Source: an uncultured Rhodospirillales bacterium | GTDB lineage: Bacteria > Pseudomonadota > Alphaproteobacteria > Acetobacterales > Acetobacteraceae | DNA: 5,692 nt | Assembly (NCBI GenBank): GCA_903844785.1 | Contig: CAIMVB010000482.1 | Coordinates: forward strand, 1 to 5,692 | Direction of reading: 5' to 3' | Position numbers and translations under genes: made by a program | The notes under the pieces: generated by a model | Told to the model about the DNA's origin: nothing | What the model saw: the letters and a program-made list of their open reading frames with translations, nothing else | The model's database searches: none | Shown here: positions 5,334 to 5,692 of the stretch, piece after piece | How positions within the stretch are numbered: the stretch's first letter is position 1 | How the letters are laid out: every line of letters starts with the position of its first letter

Positions 5334-5692
5334 TCAGGGCCTTACCCCCGGCGTTTCCAGCACCATGCCGCGCGCCCTTTCCATCAAATAAGCCTCAATG
5401 GCGATGAATTCCGCAGAGCCGTAGACGAAAGGCTCCGCGCGCACGCCAGTCATGCAGCCGCGTAAGCGCCGCTGCAAAGACCCAACCCCCTGCCATTCAA
5501 GACGATAAATCGGATAACCGGTTGGATGACCTTGCGGGATAATGCTGCCCGCCAGCCTTCGGCCCGCGTGATCATCATGGCATTGCGCGCAGGATAGATC
5601 GAGTTGCCCAAGCCGCGCCCTGTAAAGGCTTTGTCCAACCGCGCGCGTGGCGCGCATACCAGCCTCTTCGGGCGGCGCAATCGGTAGGCCAC
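5334..5692 (-). CDS. soxA: SoxA, thiosulfate-oxidising c-type cytochrome, C-terminal part
   Basis: C-terminal 118 codons of SoxA, the catalytic subunit of the periplasmic SoxAX complex, which couples thiosulfate oxidatively to the SoxY carrier cysteine in the Sox pathway. In visible numbering, C34-A-Q-C37-H38 (5577-5591) is the c-type haem site, preceded by the typical G-x-L-D-L-S lead. GHPTGYPIYRLEW and G.GSLQRR.RGC follow. Cys79 (5454-5456), in RGCMTGVRAEPF, is the active-site Cys that becomes a persulfide and ligates the haem. The end, YGSAEFIAIEAYL, is family-typical, and the stop is TGA at 5336-5334. The frame is open to the right edge, so the signal peptide and N-terminal domain (with or without a second haem) lie outside. 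It converges on tRNA-Arg, with nine bases between their 3' ends. Other sox genes are expected to the right. Confidence 0.93.
   Translation of the reverse strand, partial: GLPIAPPEEAGMRATRAVGQSLYRARLGQLDLSCAQCHDDHAGRRLAGSIIPQGHPTGYPIYRLEWQGVGSLQRRLRGCMTGVRAEPFVYGSAEFIAIEAYLMERARGMVLETPGVRP

Noticed and set aside
5450..5692. Minus-strand frame overlapping soxA in another phase
   Set aside because: The SoxA frame carries the haem site and catalytic Cys; this one has neither.
1..5692. CRISPR arrays, insertion sequences, phage or toxin-antitoxin genes
   Set aside because: No regularly spaced short repeats, terminal inverted repeats, transposase motifs or small paired ORFs were seen on either strand.

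Overview
This window looks like chromosomal DNA from a moderately GC-rich alphaproteobacterium. The best clues are an NDUFS4-type accessory subunit of respiratory complex I (a family shared by Alphaproteobacteria and mitochondria) and the C-terminal part of SoxA from periplasmic thiosulfate oxidation. A Rhodospirillales/Acetobacteraceae-like host is my inference, not something the sequence proves.

Layout, left to right. (1) 2-1684, plus strand: a flavoprotein monooxygenase of the Baeyer-Villiger type, most like the 4-hydroxyacetophenone monooxygenase branch. Its start lies left of the window. (2) 1674-2813, minus strand: a class V-fold PLP-dependent aminotransferase/cysteine-desulfurase-like enzyme. 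It converges on the monooxygenase and overlaps its 3' end by 11 bases. (3) 2814-2902: a short divergent intergenic region. (4) 2903-3847 and 3888-4850, plus strand: two tandem, clearly paralogous genes for a putative GT-A-like glycosyltransferase of no family I can name. (5) 4906-5232, plus strand: the complex I NDUFS4-like subunit. (6) 5248-5324, plus strand: tRNA-Arg(UCU) with an encoded CCA, only 15 bases after the previous stop. (7) 5334-5692, minus strand: the C-terminal 118 codons of soxA, running off the right edge.

The most striking observation is in the first paralog. Its well-placed Shine-Dalgarno and ATG (2903) open a frame that aligns without gaps to the second paralog, but codon 5 is TAG (2915-2917) where the partner has TTG (Leu). 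The rest of the frame (more than 300 codons) is intact. The gene is therefore a very recent single-base nonsense allele, or is expressed by reinitiation at the GTG six bases after the stop, or contains a sequencing error.

The genes do not form one pathway. Monooxygenase and aminotransferase are convergent neighbours, the glycosyltransferase pair is a small accessory module probably acting on a surface glycan, and the complex I subunit, tRNA and soxA are housekeeping or energy-metabolism genes. I see no CRISPR array, insertion sequence or integrase. No stretch longer than about 90 bases lacks a gene.
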